Origin: an uncultured bacterium
GTDB taxonomy: Bacteria; Muiribacteriota; Ozemobacteria; Ozemobacterales; Ozemobacteraceae
DNA length: 64,000 nucleotides
NCBI GenBank assembly: GCA_937949615.1
Contig: CALEDQ010000004.1
Span: forward strand, 62,001-126,000
Direction of reading: 5' to 3'
Positions 24,667 to 33,121 of this stretch are shown piece after piece. Position 1 is the stretch's first letter. Each line of letters opens with the position of its first letter. Below the pieces are notes generated by a model. That model did not search any database and was not told where the DNA came from. It saw nothing but the letters and a program-made list of their open reading frames with translations. The translations under genes were made by a program, and so were the position numbers.

Positions 24667-27011
24667 AAATAGCGTATTTCGCCAGTTCGAGTCTGCCGTC
24701 GTGCAAGGCCAACAGCGTTCAGGTGCTGCGCATGTGCGAAGCCATGGCCAGGGCCGGCCATGAAGTGCGGCTGTTCGCCCGCAAAGGCACACCGGCCATG
24801 AGCAGCGACGGGATTTTCAGTTATTATGGCATCGCACCGATATTTTCTCTGCAGCTGATCGCAGCCCCACAAGCCTGGTTCATCGGCGGCATACTCTATG
24901 GCAGTCGGGCGGCAGCCGCCATGTTTCGCGATAAATGGCGGCCCGACATCATCTACGGCCGTAACCTTTATGCCCTGCTGGCGGCGCCGGCCGGCGGCGC
25001 CGACCTTTATTACGAATCGCATGCGGCGCCAACCAACCCGGGCCGCCGACTGCTCGAAAGACTTCTGTTTGCCTTGCCGAACTTCAAAAAGTTGATCGTC
25101 ATCAATCAGAAACTGCGCGAGTTCTATTTTGAGGCTTTTCCGGCACTGACCAGATCTGGCAGAACCTCCACAATTGTCGCTCACGACGGAGCCGCAGCGC
25201 CTGAAGGAATTTTCTCAGACGCTGAAATGGTCATAAAACCCGGCAAAAAGCCGGTAATCGGCTATGCCGGCGGGCTCTACCCAGGCAAGGGCATCGAGAT
25301 CATCGCGCAACTGGCAGAGCGTCTGCCGGGTTGCGTTTTTAAAATTGCCGGCGGTTCTGCTGGCGAAATCAGCCAATGGCGCAACTACTGCCGGGCCGGC
25401 AACATCGAGTTCGTCGGGCATCGGCCGCATGCCGCGATTCAGGGCTTTCTTGCCGACTGCGATCTGCTGATCGCCCCGTATCAGAGAAAAGTTTCGAGCG
25501 AGCCATCGGGTGTCGGCGACATTTCTGCCTGGATGTCGCCGCTGAAAATTTTTGAATACATGGCGGTTGGCCGGCCCATTGTGGCAGCGCGACTGCCGGC
25601 GATCGAAGAAATTCTTACCGACGGGCGAAATGCACTTCTGGTTGAACCAGACAAGATTGCAGCCTGGGTTAACGCCATTGAAAGGCTGCTCGACGATCGC
25701 AAGTTCGCCGGCAGACTGAGCCGGCAGGCACAAAACGACCTCATCGCCGGCTATACCTGGCAGGCAAGAGTCAGCCGCATTTTTACAGATAAAAAGACAT
25801 TTGTAACTTTAAACCGGTTCGGCGGCCCGGTCTGTCGGTCAGAGTCAGAAAATGCTGTGCAAAGCCGAAACGGAAAAATCCGCTGTCTGCATGTGATAGG
25901 CGATCTCAGCCAGGGTGGCAGCGAAAAGATGCTGTGCCGGCTGCTGCTCAACTCTGACCGGAACCGCTTCGAGCACCAGGTTGTCACGCTGCTGCAGCCC
26001 GGGCCGCTTGCCAATGATCTTGAAAAAGCCGGCATCAGAGTTTTCAGTCTGCAGATGCCGCGAAAACTGGCGATAACGACGACGTTTCAGGCGGTTGTCA
26101 GACTGGCAGCACTGATGGCGGCGAAAAAACCCGACCTGGTGCACGCCTGGATGTACAACGCCGATATGCTGGCGCCGCTGTCAGCATGGCTGGCCGGCAA
26201 AATACCGGTTATAACGAGTATCAGACATGGGTTGAGCCAGGCAGACAGCTGCCAGATCAGGTTGATGGCAGGCGCCGCCGCTTTTGCCAGCCGGTTCAAT
26301 GCAGTCAGAGTAGTTGCCTGCTCGGCGACGACTGTGCAGAATCACGTCAAAGTCGGGTTTCCTGAGTGTATTCACGTCATACCGAATGGTTTTATGCTGC
26401 CGGAAAAACCTGCGAGCAGGACAGATGCAGAGAATCTGGCCCGCATGCTCGGCATCGCCGGCAATTTCCCGCTGATTGGCGTCATCGGGCGTTTCACCCC
26501 GGAGAAGGACCATCAAACGCTGGTTAAAGCTGCCGCAATTGTCGGCAGGGAGTTTCCGAACGCCAGATTTGTGCTGTGCGGAGCCGGCACCGAAGCAGAA
26601 AATGCCGAATTGAGCGCCATGATTGAAGCGGCAGGTGTCGGCGCCGGTTTTATCCGGCTCGGGCAGCGCAGTGATCTGCCGGTTATCATGCGCGGTTTGA
26701 GCTTTGTGGTGTCGGCGTCGCGGGCAGAGGCTTTTCCGAATGTCATCGGCGAAGCGATGGCAGCCGGAGTTCCTGTAGTTGCGACCGCAGCCGGCGACTC
26801 GGCTTTGCTTGTCGGCGATTGCGGGCTGCTGGTGCCGGTTGGTGATGTGCAGAAACTGGCAGCAGCGATAAGCGAAATGCTGCACTATAATGCTGAACAG
26901 CTGCAGACGCTTGGGTTGAAAGCGCGCCGGAGAATCGCGACATTATTCGGCATTGACGGGGTTGTTAAACAGTACGAGAAGCTGTATCTTGAGTTGGCCA
27001 ATGAACATTGA
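24663..27011 (+). CDS. Fused tandem GT4-family glycosyltransferases
   Basis: The protein (782 aa) contains two complete GT-B glycosyltransferases. The first (about residues 1-375) starts MKIAYFASSSLPSCKANSVQVLRM and has the UDP-sugar region PLKIFEYMAVGRPIVAA. The second (about 395-782) starts with CLHVIGDLSQGGSEKML and has EAFPNVIGEAMAAGVPVVAT. Both have the E-x7-E-type signature of GT4 retaining enzymes. The linker (around 375-395) is short and polar. The fusion should add two successive sugars to the lipid-linked unit. No stop or frameshift separates the halves. Confidence 0.9.
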   Translation: MKIAYFASSSLPSCKANSVQVLRMCEAMARAGHEVRLFARKGTPAMSSDGIFSYYGIAPIFSLQLIAAPQAWFIGGILYGSRAAAAMFRDKWRPDIIYGRNLYALLAAPAGGADLYYESHAAPTNPGRRLLERLLFALPNFKKLIVINQKLREFYFEAFPALTRSGRTSTIVAHDGAAAPEGIFSDAEMVIKPGKKPVIGYAGGLYPGKGIEIIAQLAERLPGCVFKIAGGSAGEISQWRNYCRAGNIEFVGHRPHAAIQGFLADCDLLIAPYQRKVSSEPSGVGDISAWMSPLKIFEYMAVGRPIVAARLPAIEEILTDGRNALLVEPDKIAAWVNAIERLLDDRKFAGRLSRQAQNDLIAGYTWQARVSRIFTDKKTFVTLNRFGGPVCRSESENAVQSRNGKIRCLHVIGDLSQGGSEKMLCRLLLNSDRNRFEHQVVTLLQPGPLANDLEKAGIRVFSLQMPRKLAITTTFQAVVRLAALMAAKKPDLVHAWMYNADMLAPLSAWLAGKIPVITSIRHGLSQADSCQIRLMAGAAAFASRFNAVRVVACSATTVQNHVKVGFPECIHVIPNGFMLPEKPASRTDAENLARMLGIAGNFPLIGVIGRFTPEKDHQTLVKAAAIVGREFPNARFVLCGAGTEAENAELSAMIEAAGVGAGFIRLGQRSDLPVIMRGLSFVVSASRAEAFPNVIGEAMAAGVPVVATAAGDSALLVGDCGLLVPVGDVQKLAAAISEMLHYNAEQLQTLGLKARRRIATLFGIDGVVKQYEKLYLELANEH

Positions 27012-28095
27012 AAACGACAACAAACCCGCAGGCGGGCGACTGCTGCGTCTCGATCTCGACATGCTGCTTCTGCACCTATGGCAGATGCGGCGGCGGCTGT
27101 GCGCATTCATGGCGGCCGGGGCAGTTCTGGCTCTGATCGGCAGTCTGTTCGTAACCCCGCTTTATACTGCCGGCGTTACGTTTCTGCCGGTGGGTTCGAA
27201 GCAGCTTTCGGTGTTTCTCAAGAGCCGGGCTGCGGCGAAACTGGTGCTGAACGAACTGCCGGAAGTGAAAAACCTTCTGCAGGTAAAGAATCCGACACTG
27301 CCGAACTACGCCATCGAGTTGAGCAAGGCGGTGAATATCAGCCGCCCGACCCGATCAGAGCAGCCATTCGCTTTTGAAGTCGAACTCGCCAATGCCACCA
27401 TGGCGGCGCAGGTAGCCAATACCTACATGACCCTCGTCGCTTCGTTCGTCAATTCGCCCGAATACGATCTGGCGCAGCGCAATACCCGCTTCATCAAAGA
27501 GCAGTTCGATTATTACTCGAACAGTCTGCGCGAGGCTGAAGATGCTCTGCGCAAGTTCCAGGAAGAGCACGGCATCATACTGCTCGACAGCCAGACAGCG
27601 GCTACGGTCGGTCTGGTCGCTCAGATAGAAGCCCGGCTGGTGAAAAAGGAAGTCGAGCTGCAGGCGCTGCAGAGCACGCCAGAGAACCCGGTTGCCAGAA
27701 AAAGGGCCAATGAAATTGCCGCGCTGAAAGACACTCTTGCAGAGCTTAAAGGTGAGCAGGAAAACATGATATTCGCTGCCGGCAATCCAGACACCGCCGG
27801 CCGGCCCGGTCTGTCGCCAGGGCTCAATGACGCTCCCAGACTGAGACTTGAGCATCAGAAGCTGCGCCGCGAAGTCTCGCTTGCGGAGCAGACCTGTCTG
27901 CACCTTCAGAGCCAGTATACTGCCGCCCGCATTCAGGAAGAGCGGGAGGGCGTTTCTTTCATGACCATCGACCGGGCCATTGTGCCCGAAAAAGCCTCAT
28001 ATCCGTGCCGCCCTCTGTTCGCACTTGCAGGCGCCCTGCTTGGGCTGCTGCTTGGCCTGGCGACGGTGATCAGAACCGGCCCGCTGCCGTCTTGA
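27001..28095 (+). CDS. Wzz-family chain length determinant
   Basis: The protein (364 aa from the ATG at 27001, which overlaps the preceding stop) has an N-terminal transmembrane helix (LCAFMAAGAVLALIGSLFVTPLY). A long periplasmic alpha-helical/coiled-coil region follows (about residues 90-310). A second membrane helix is preceded by the proline-rich PEKASYPCRP motif and followed by a short tail. That is the polysaccharide co-polymerase (PCP) layout that sets glycan chain length with the Wzy polymerase. There is no fused or adjacent BY-kinase. Confidence 0.87.
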   Translation: MNIENDNKPAGGRLLRLDLDMLLLHLWQMRRRLCAFMAAGAVLALIGSLFVTPLYTAGVTFLPVGSKQLSVFLKSRAAAKLVLNELPEVKNLLQVKNPTLPNYAIELSKAVNISRPTRSEQPFAFEVELANATMAAQVANTYMTLVASFVNSPEYDLAQRNTRFIKEQFDYYSNSLREAEDALRKFQEEHGIILLDSQTAATVGLVAQIEARLVKKEVELQALQSTPENPVARKRANEIAALKDTLAELKGEQENMIFAAGNPDTAGRPGLSPGLNDAPRLRLEHQKLRREVSLAEQTCLHLQSQYTAARIQEEREGVSFMTIDRAIVPEKASYPCRPLFALAGALLGLLLGLATVIRTGPLPS

Positions 28096-28157
28096 CTGAT
28101 CAGGGGGCCGATGATAGACTTCGGCTTTAACTGCTTCACAGGAAAGGCACTTTAAAC

Positions 28158-29165
28158 ATGCAGCGAAGCGAACTTGAAAAGATTCTGGAAGGGTTTTCCA
28201 GATGCAGCCTGGCAGTGCTGGGCGATGTGATGCTCGATGAATTCTGCTGGGGCAAGGTTGACCGCATTTCACCCGAAGCCCCGGTTCCGATCGTTCAGGT
28301 CAAGACCGAAACCTGGCGCCCGGGTGGCGCTGCCAACGTCGCATCGAACCTGGTCACTCTCGGCGCCAAAGCCCATATTTTCGGTATTATCGGTGATGAC
28401 GGCGCCGGCCGCCGCCTGACCGAGGAACTGCAGAAAGACAAAATCGGCACTGCCGGCCTGATTATCGATTCCGGCCGCCGCACCTCGGTAAAAACCCGTA
28501 TTCTTGGGCAGAATCAGCAGATGATCCGTGTCGACCGTGAAAATACTGAAGCGATCGATTATCAGCGCCAGAAAGACATTCTCGGAGTGCTGCTCGACAT
28601 GGCCGATGAACTCGACGGTGTCATCGTCTCAGATTATGCCAAAGGCGTCATCGTCGAAGACCTGTTCAAGGAAGTCGTGACCCGCTTCAGAAAGCTTGGC
28701 AAATTCATCGCCGTCGACCCGAAGCTGAAGAATTTTCCGATTTACAAAAAGCCGACGATCATCACTCCGAACACCAAAGAAGCCGAATCGGCTCTGGGCC
28801 GTGTATTCGAGAGCGAAGCCGACGTCATGAAGGGTGGCATCGATCTGATGAAGAATACCGGTGCCGATTCGATACTGATCACCCGCAGTGAGCATGGCAT
28901 GAGTCTGTTCGAAAAGGGCAGAGAGCCGGTCACGATTCCAACCCGCGCCCTGCAGGTATTCGATGTTACCGGCGCCGGTGACACGGTGATCAGCACCTTC
29001 AGCCTTGGCCTGGCATCGGGCTGCAGCATGCCGGTTGCCGCGGAAGTGGCCAATCTGGCCGCCGGGGTCGTTGTCGGCATTGTCGGCACCGCAGCCGCCA
29101 GTCGCGAACAGGTGCTCGAACATTATGACCGCAGTAATTTTGCCAGCCGCAACCGCGCACAGTAA
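28158..29165 (+). CDS. hldA: D-glycero-beta-D-manno-heptose-7-phosphate kinase
   Basis: The protein (335 aa) is a PfkB-family kinase matching the N-terminal half of HldE (RfaE domain I). Motifs are LGDVMLDEFCWGKVDRISPEAPVPIV, WRPGGAANVASNL and the catalytic DVTGAGDTVISTF with its Asp base. It phosphorylates heptose 7-phosphate at C1 for ADP-heptose synthesis. In E. coli this domain is fused to the adenylyltransferase. Here the kinase is separate and the transferase is fused to GmhA in the next gene. Confidence 0.94.
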   Translation: MQRSELEKILEGFSRCSLAVLGDVMLDEFCWGKVDRISPEAPVPIVQVKTETWRPGGAANVASNLVTLGAKAHIFGIIGDDGAGRRLTEELQKDKIGTAGLIIDSGRRTSVKTRILGQNQQMIRVDRENTEAIDYQRQKDILGVLLDMADELDGVIVSDYAKGVIVEDLFKEVVTRFRKLGKFIAVDPKLKNFPIYKKPTIITPNTKEAESALGRVFESEADVMKGGIDLMKNTGADSILITRSEHGMSLFEKGREPVTIPTRALQVFDVTGAGDTVISTFSLGLASGCSMPVAAEVANLAAGVVVGIVGTAAASREQVLEHYDRSNFASRNRAQ

Positions 29166-29216
29166 ATCCGGTTCAGCTCTGCTGAGCCGTTCTGAACTGA
29201 AGTGAAAGAACAGACA

Positions 29217-30278
29217 ATGAAAAAATATTTTCTCGAAGATCTGAACGCGCTGCGGCTCACCGCCTGGTCGGCCGCCAGAACCGAACTCATCGATCACTTT
29301 GCCGGAGCGGTAGAGATTATGGTCAAGGCTCTCAAAGCCGGCCGCCGCATTCTCGTCTGTGGCAACGGCGGTTCTGCCTCTGATGCCGAACACATGGCCG
29401 GCGAACTGGTCGGGCGTTTCGGCTACGACCGCGCATCGCTGCCCTGCGTTTCGCTCTGCACGCCATCGGCCACTTTTACCGCCATCGCCAATGATTATGG
29501 CTATGAGCAGGTTTTCAAACGCCAGGTGCAGGGCCTCGGCAGCGCCGGCGACGTGCTCGTCGGTCTCTCGACCAGCGGCAATTCGCCGAACATCGTCGAA
29601 GCCTTCAAAGCCGCAAAAGAGCTGAAAATTGCGACGATCGCCATGACCGGCAGCCGAGACTCAAAGCTGTCACAGATTGCCGATCTGACGGTTCGCGCCC
29701 CGTCGGCCCGCACGCCGCGCATTCAGGAAATTCACGGTCTGCTGCTGCACAGCATGTGCCGGGCGATCGAAGAAGAAATTTTTCCGGGCAAAGCGCCGGC
29801 ACCGGCTCTGCCGGCCGGCAAAATCGTCAGCGGCAGCGATCTGCCAGTTCTTGCTGCCGCCCTCAAAGATTATCAGTCGGTTTTCACCAACGGCTGTTTC
29901 GACATTCTGCACCCGGGCCATGTTTATGTGCTGAACGAATCGCGCAAATTTGGTGAACTGCTGATTGTCGGCCTGAATACCGATGCCTCGATCAAGCGGC
30001 TCAAGGGGCCGACCCGCCCCTATCACTGCTTTGCTGACCGGGCCATGGTGCTGGCGGCTCTCGAATGTGTCGATTACGTCGTCGGTTTCGATGAAGACAC
30101 ACCAGAAAATCTGATCAAAACACTGACTCCCAAAATTCTCGTCAAGGGCGGCGATTACACCCCTGCAACCATCGTCGGAGCCGACTGGGTAACCAGCCAT
30201 GGCGGCTGTGTCAAAGTCGTACCACTGCTCGAAGGTCATTCAACCACAGGAATTCTCACCAATGGCAACGGTAAATAA
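29217..30278 (+). CDS. GmhA-HldC fusion: heptose isomerase plus adenylyltransferase
   Basis: The protein is about 353 aa. Residues 1-190 are a sedoheptulose-7-phosphate isomerase (SIS fold: LVCGNGGSASDAEHMAGELVGRF, STSGNSPNI, EIHGLLLHSM). After a Pro/Ala-rich linker, residues about 215-353 are an RfaE-domain-II nucleotidyltransferase (FTNGCFDILHPGHVYVL, RLKGPTRP, LVKGGDYTP). The protein joins the first and fourth steps of ADP-heptose synthesis, with HldA next door; the GmhB phosphatase and HldD epimerase are not in the window. A GTG at 29202 is an alternative start. Confidence 0.92.
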   Translation: MKKYFLEDLNALRLTAWSAARTELIDHFAGAVEIMVKALKAGRRILVCGNGGSASDAEHMAGELVGRFGYDRASLPCVSLCTPSATFTAIANDYGYEQVFKRQVQGLGSAGDVLVGLSTSGNSPNIVEAFKAAKELKIATIAMTGSRDSKLSQIADLTVRAPSARTPRIQEIHGLLLHSMCRAIEEEIFPGKAPAPALPAGKIVSGSDLPVLAAALKDYQSVFTNGCFDILHPGHVYVLNESRKFGELLIVGLNTDASIKRLKGPTRPYHCFADRAMVLAALECVDYVVGFDEDTPENLIKTLTPKILVKGGDYTPATIVGADWVTSHGGCVKVVPLLEGHSTTGILTNGNGK

Positions 30279-31017
30279 ACGCGGCTATTCAGTTATCGGT
30301 GTCGTTCCGGCCCGCTTTGCCTCGACCCGGCTGCCTGAAAAAATGCTCGCCGATCTCGGCGGCACCCCGCTCGTGGTCATGACTGCCCGCTCGGCAATGG
30401 CGAGCGGCGCTTTTGACGCGGTCATGGTAGCCACCGATTCACAGCGGATCGTCGACGTCGTCGAACAGGCCGGTTTCAAGGCTTTTCTCACCGACCCGGC
30501 GCTGCCTTCAGGCACCTGCCGTATCGGTGAAGTTGCGAAACTTACCGATGCCGATGTTTATGTAAACATTCAGGGTGATGAGCCCCTCATCGACGGTGAA
30601 GGGCTGCGGCGCGTCGCCGACGCCTTCGCTGACCCGGCGGTCAATATGGCGACTCTCAGTTTTCCGCTGCGCGCAGAAGATGAGAACAACCCGAACGCCG
30701 TCAAGCTGGTGACCGACGCCAGAGGTGATGCTCTCTACTTCTCGCGCAGTCTGCTGCCGTTTCCGCGCAGTCGTGACGGTTTTGCGCCGCGCAAGCACAT
30801 CGGCGTCTACGGCTATCGCCGTGCCACACTGCTGCAGCTGCTCGAACTTCCGGCCTGCGACCTCGAAAAGATCGAAAGTCTTGAACAGCTGCGGGCACTG
30901 TATCATGGCATCAAAATCAGGGTTTTACCTGCTGCCCGTGATTCGATCGGCGTCGATACCCAGGCCGATCTCGACCGGGTCAGAAACGAACTGGCCAGAA
31001 GCGGCACTGCCGCCTGA
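30262..31017 (+). CDS. kdsB: 3-deoxy-manno-octulosonate cytidylyltransferase
   Basis: The protein (251 aa from the ATG at 30262) has the family motifs GVVPARFASTRLPEKML, VVMTARSAM, VATDSQRI and VNIQGDEPLID, and a late GVDTQADLDRVR. KdsB joins CMP to Kdo so that it can be placed on lipid A. The start overlaps the stop of the heptose fusion gene, making a single LPS inner-core sugar operon. pyrG, which makes its CTP, follows after 144 nt. Confidence 0.95.
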   Translation: MATVNKRGYSVIGVVPARFASTRLPEKMLADLGGTPLVVMTARSAMASGAFDAVMVATDSQRIVDVVEQAGFKAFLTDPALPSGTCRIGEVAKLTDADVYVNIQGDEPLIDGEGLRRVADAFADPAVNMATLSFPLRAEDENNPNAVKLVTDARGDALYFSRSLLPFPRSRDGFAPRKHIGVYGYRRATLLQLLELPACDLEKIESLEQLRALYHGIKIRVLPAARDSIGVDTQADLDRVRNELARSGTAA

Positions 31018-31035
31018 TCTTTTACAACCTTAACC

Positions 31036-31130
31036 GCCGCATGCTTTTTCAGGTGCGGCACTGCAATTGAAAGCCCATTTAAACTTTCCGGCGTTCCAGA
31101 GAGAGTCTGACAGCCGGATATGAGGGCTTT
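31036..31130 (+). promoter_or_regulatory. Structured region between kdsB and pyrG
   Basis: Two structures sit in the 144-nt gap. The first is a hairpin, GCCGCA/TGCGGC (31036-31041 with 31054-31059). The second is a larger two-part stem in which AAAGCCC/GGGCTTT (31070-31076 with 31124-31130) encloses TCCGGC/GCCGGA (31087-31092 with 31113-31118). A short T run follows the outer stem. It could be a weak terminator of the kdsB operon or a regulated leader of pyrG. Confidence 0.4.
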
Positions 31131-31161
31131 TACAAGATCTGCCGAATTCAGGAGAACGAAA

Positions 31162-32763
31162 ATGTCGCATTATGTATTTATTACCGGTGGTGTTCTTTCT
31201 TCGCTTGGCAAGGGCATTACCGCCGCGTCGCTCGGCATGCTGCTGAAGGCCCGCGGCCTCAACGTCACCATCATGAAATGCGACCCCTATCTCAACGTCG
31301 ACCCGGGCACGATGAGCCCGCATCAGCACGGCGAAGTTTTCGTCACCGAAGACGGCGCCGAAACCGACCTCGACCTCGGCCACTACGAGCGCTTCATCGA
31401 CATCAACCTGAGCCGCAGCAACAGCATCACCACCGGGCAGGTCTATTCGACGGTCATCGCCAAAGAACGGCGCGGTGATTATCTCGGCGCCACCGTGCAG
31501 GTGATTCCGCATATCACCAACTGCATCAAGGAAAGTATCATCAGAGCGGCAACCATCAATGACGCCGATGTCACCATCGTCGAAGTCGGCGGCACCGTCG
31601 GCGATATCGAAAGTCAGCCCTACCTCGAAGCCATCAGGCAGATGCGCAGCGACGTCGGTCGCGACAACGTCTGCTATATTCACGTCACCTATATTCCGTA
31701 TTCAAAGGCTATCGGCGAAATGAAGTCGAAGCCGACGCAGCATTCGGTCAAGGAAATGCGTGCCATAGGTCTGGCACCCGATCTGATCGTCTGCCGCACC
31801 GGTCGTTCGCTGACGCGCGATGTCCGTGCCAAAATTTCGCTGTTCTGCGATATCGACGCCGATAACGTTCTTGAAGCCAAAGACGTTGACTGTCTCTATG
31901 AAGTGCCGCTCGAAATGGAAAAACAGAATTTTTCAGAACTGGTGCTGAAGCGTTTCAAACTTGGCGCCGCCGAGCCGAATCTCGACCATATCAGAGAGTT
32001 GATCAGAAAAGTCAAAAACCCACAGGCTGCGAAAATACGCATCGGGCTGGTCGGCAAATACATGAAGCTTGCCGACGCCTATCTGAGCGTTATCGAGTCG
32101 TTACAGCATGCGGCGGCCCACTTCGATGCCGCTCTCGATCTTGTCTGGGTCTCTTCCGAGCAGGTCGAAAAAGACGGCGCCGAAGCTCTGCTCAAGGATC
32201 TGCATGGCGTTATCGTTCCGGGCGGTTTTGGCGAACGCGGCATCGAAGGCAAAATCGAAGCGATCAGATACTGCCGCGAAAAGAAAATGCCGTTTTTCGG
32301 CCTCTGTCTTGGCATGCAGTGCGCTGTTATCGAGTTCGCCCGCAATGTCGCCGGCATCGCTGACGCCGGTTCTTCAGAATTCAACGCCGTCAGCCCGGTA
32401 ATCACTATGCTCGGAACCGGTGGCCAGCCTGGCAATATTGCCACCGGCGCCGGGATGCGCCTGGGCGCCCTGCCCTGCCGCATTGCAGAACACACCCTGG
32501 CCGCGAAGCTCTATGGCTCGACATTGATTTATGAACGGCACCGCCACCGCTATGCGGTCAACAGCGAATACAAAGCCCGCATTGCCCGTAAGGGTCTCGT
32601 CGTCAGCGGCACCAGCCCCGACGAACAGGTAGTCGAAATCGTCGAGATCAAAGACCACCCGTTCTATATCGCCTGCCAGTTCCACCCCGAATTCAAATCA
32701 CGGCCGATGCGCCCGCACCCGCTGTTTCAGGGCTTCTTCGCCGCCGCCTTGAAGCGGGCCTGA
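31162..32763 (+). CDS. pyrG: CTP synthase
   Basis: The protein (533 aa) makes CTP from UTP, ATP and glutamine. The N-terminal synthetase domain starts YVFITGGVLSSLGKGITAAS (P-loop) with MKCDPYLNVDPGTMSP. The C-terminal glutamine amidotransferase domain has the nucleophile in FFGLCLGMQ and a late HPEF. The ATG at 31162 has an AGGAGAACG box; upstream in-frame starts lack one. Length and domain order are standard. Its place after kdsB matches its role as CTP supplier for CMP-Kdo. Confidence 0.97.
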   Translation: MSHYVFITGGVLSSLGKGITAASLGMLLKARGLNVTIMKCDPYLNVDPGTMSPHQHGEVFVTEDGAETDLDLGHYERFIDINLSRSNSITTGQVYSTVIAKERRGDYLGATVQVIPHITNCIKESIIRAATINDADVTIVEVGGTVGDIESQPYLEAIRQMRSDVGRDNVCYIHVTYIPYSKAIGEMKSKPTQHSVKEMRAIGLAPDLIVCRTGRSLTRDVRAKISLFCDIDADNVLEAKDVDCLYEVPLEMEKQNFSELVLKRFKLGAAEPNLDHIRELIRKVKNPQAAKIRIGLVGKYMKLADAYLSVIESLQHAAAHFDAALDLVWVSSEQVEKDGAEALLKDLHGVIVPGGFGERGIEGKIEAIRYCREKKMPFFGLCLGMQCAVIEFARNVAGIADAGSSEFNAVSPVITMLGTGGQPGNIATGAGMRLGALPCRIAEHTLAAKLYGSTLIYERHRHRYAVNSEYKARIARKGLVVSGTSPDEQVVEIVEIKDHPFYIACQFHPEFKSRPMRPHPLFQGFFAAALKRA

Positions 32764-32795
32764 ATATAATAGAAGCAGGTATTTATTTATATTCT

Positions 32796-32828
32796 GCAGC
32801 TTCGGCCTATCAGCCGGGTTGCTTTTTT
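32796..32828 (+). terminator. Rho-independent terminator of pyrG
   Basis: GCAGC-TTCGGC at 32796-32806 pairs with GCCG-GGTTGC at 32813-32822, with G-T pairs and one bulge. The loop is CTATCA and six T residues follow. It lies about 30 nt after the pyrG stop and directly abuts the hairpin array. Confidence 0.8.
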
Positions 32829-33069
32829 GCTGACAGGAGGTCAGCGATACTCGGCAGCATCAGGATAGATGCTGCCGGGTGCTCCAGGCGGATTCTGTTC
32901 TTAAGCTCTCGCTCAGCAGAACCGCTCTATCCTGCGCGGTTCTGCATAAGCACATCCTGTGCAAAACAAGCTTACGAAAAAGGCCATGGCGCGCACATTC
33001 CTGTTGCGCCATAGCATAACCGCCATCCTGGCGTAACAATCCCGTCTTCTCGCCTCGCAATTCCTGACC
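32829..33069 (-). repeat. Hairpin-array element 2, candidate CsrA-sponge RNA
   Basis: A non-coding element between pyrG and ptsI. Four hairpins have minus-strand GGA loops. They are 32916-32945 (10-bp stem, loop GCAGGATAGA), 32950-32962 (GCAC-AGGAT-GTGC), 32986-33012 (7-bp stem, loop including ACAGGAATG) and 33021-33033 (CGCC-AGGAT-GGCG). Two more hairpins at 32829-32845 (loop AGGAG on +) and 32853-32876 (9-bp stem, loop AGGATA on +) face the other way. The minus-strand 5' anchor GGTCAGG (33063-33069) matches element 1. Overall length is close to that of element 1. No minus-strand U-tract terminator is visible. Confidence 0.6.
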
Positions 33070-33121
33070 AGTGCTAATAAATTCAAGCTTATTGATTCAA
33101 GTCGGAACAGAAATTATTCGA

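Noticed and set aside
24663..27011. Frameshift or missed stop between two glycosyltransferase genes
   Set aside because: The frame is continuous through a short linker with no internal ribosome-binding site and start typical of separate genes; a true fusion is more likely.
32829..33069. CRISPR array
   Set aside because: The hairpins differ in stem sequence and spacing; there are no identical direct repeats with regular spacers and no cas genes.
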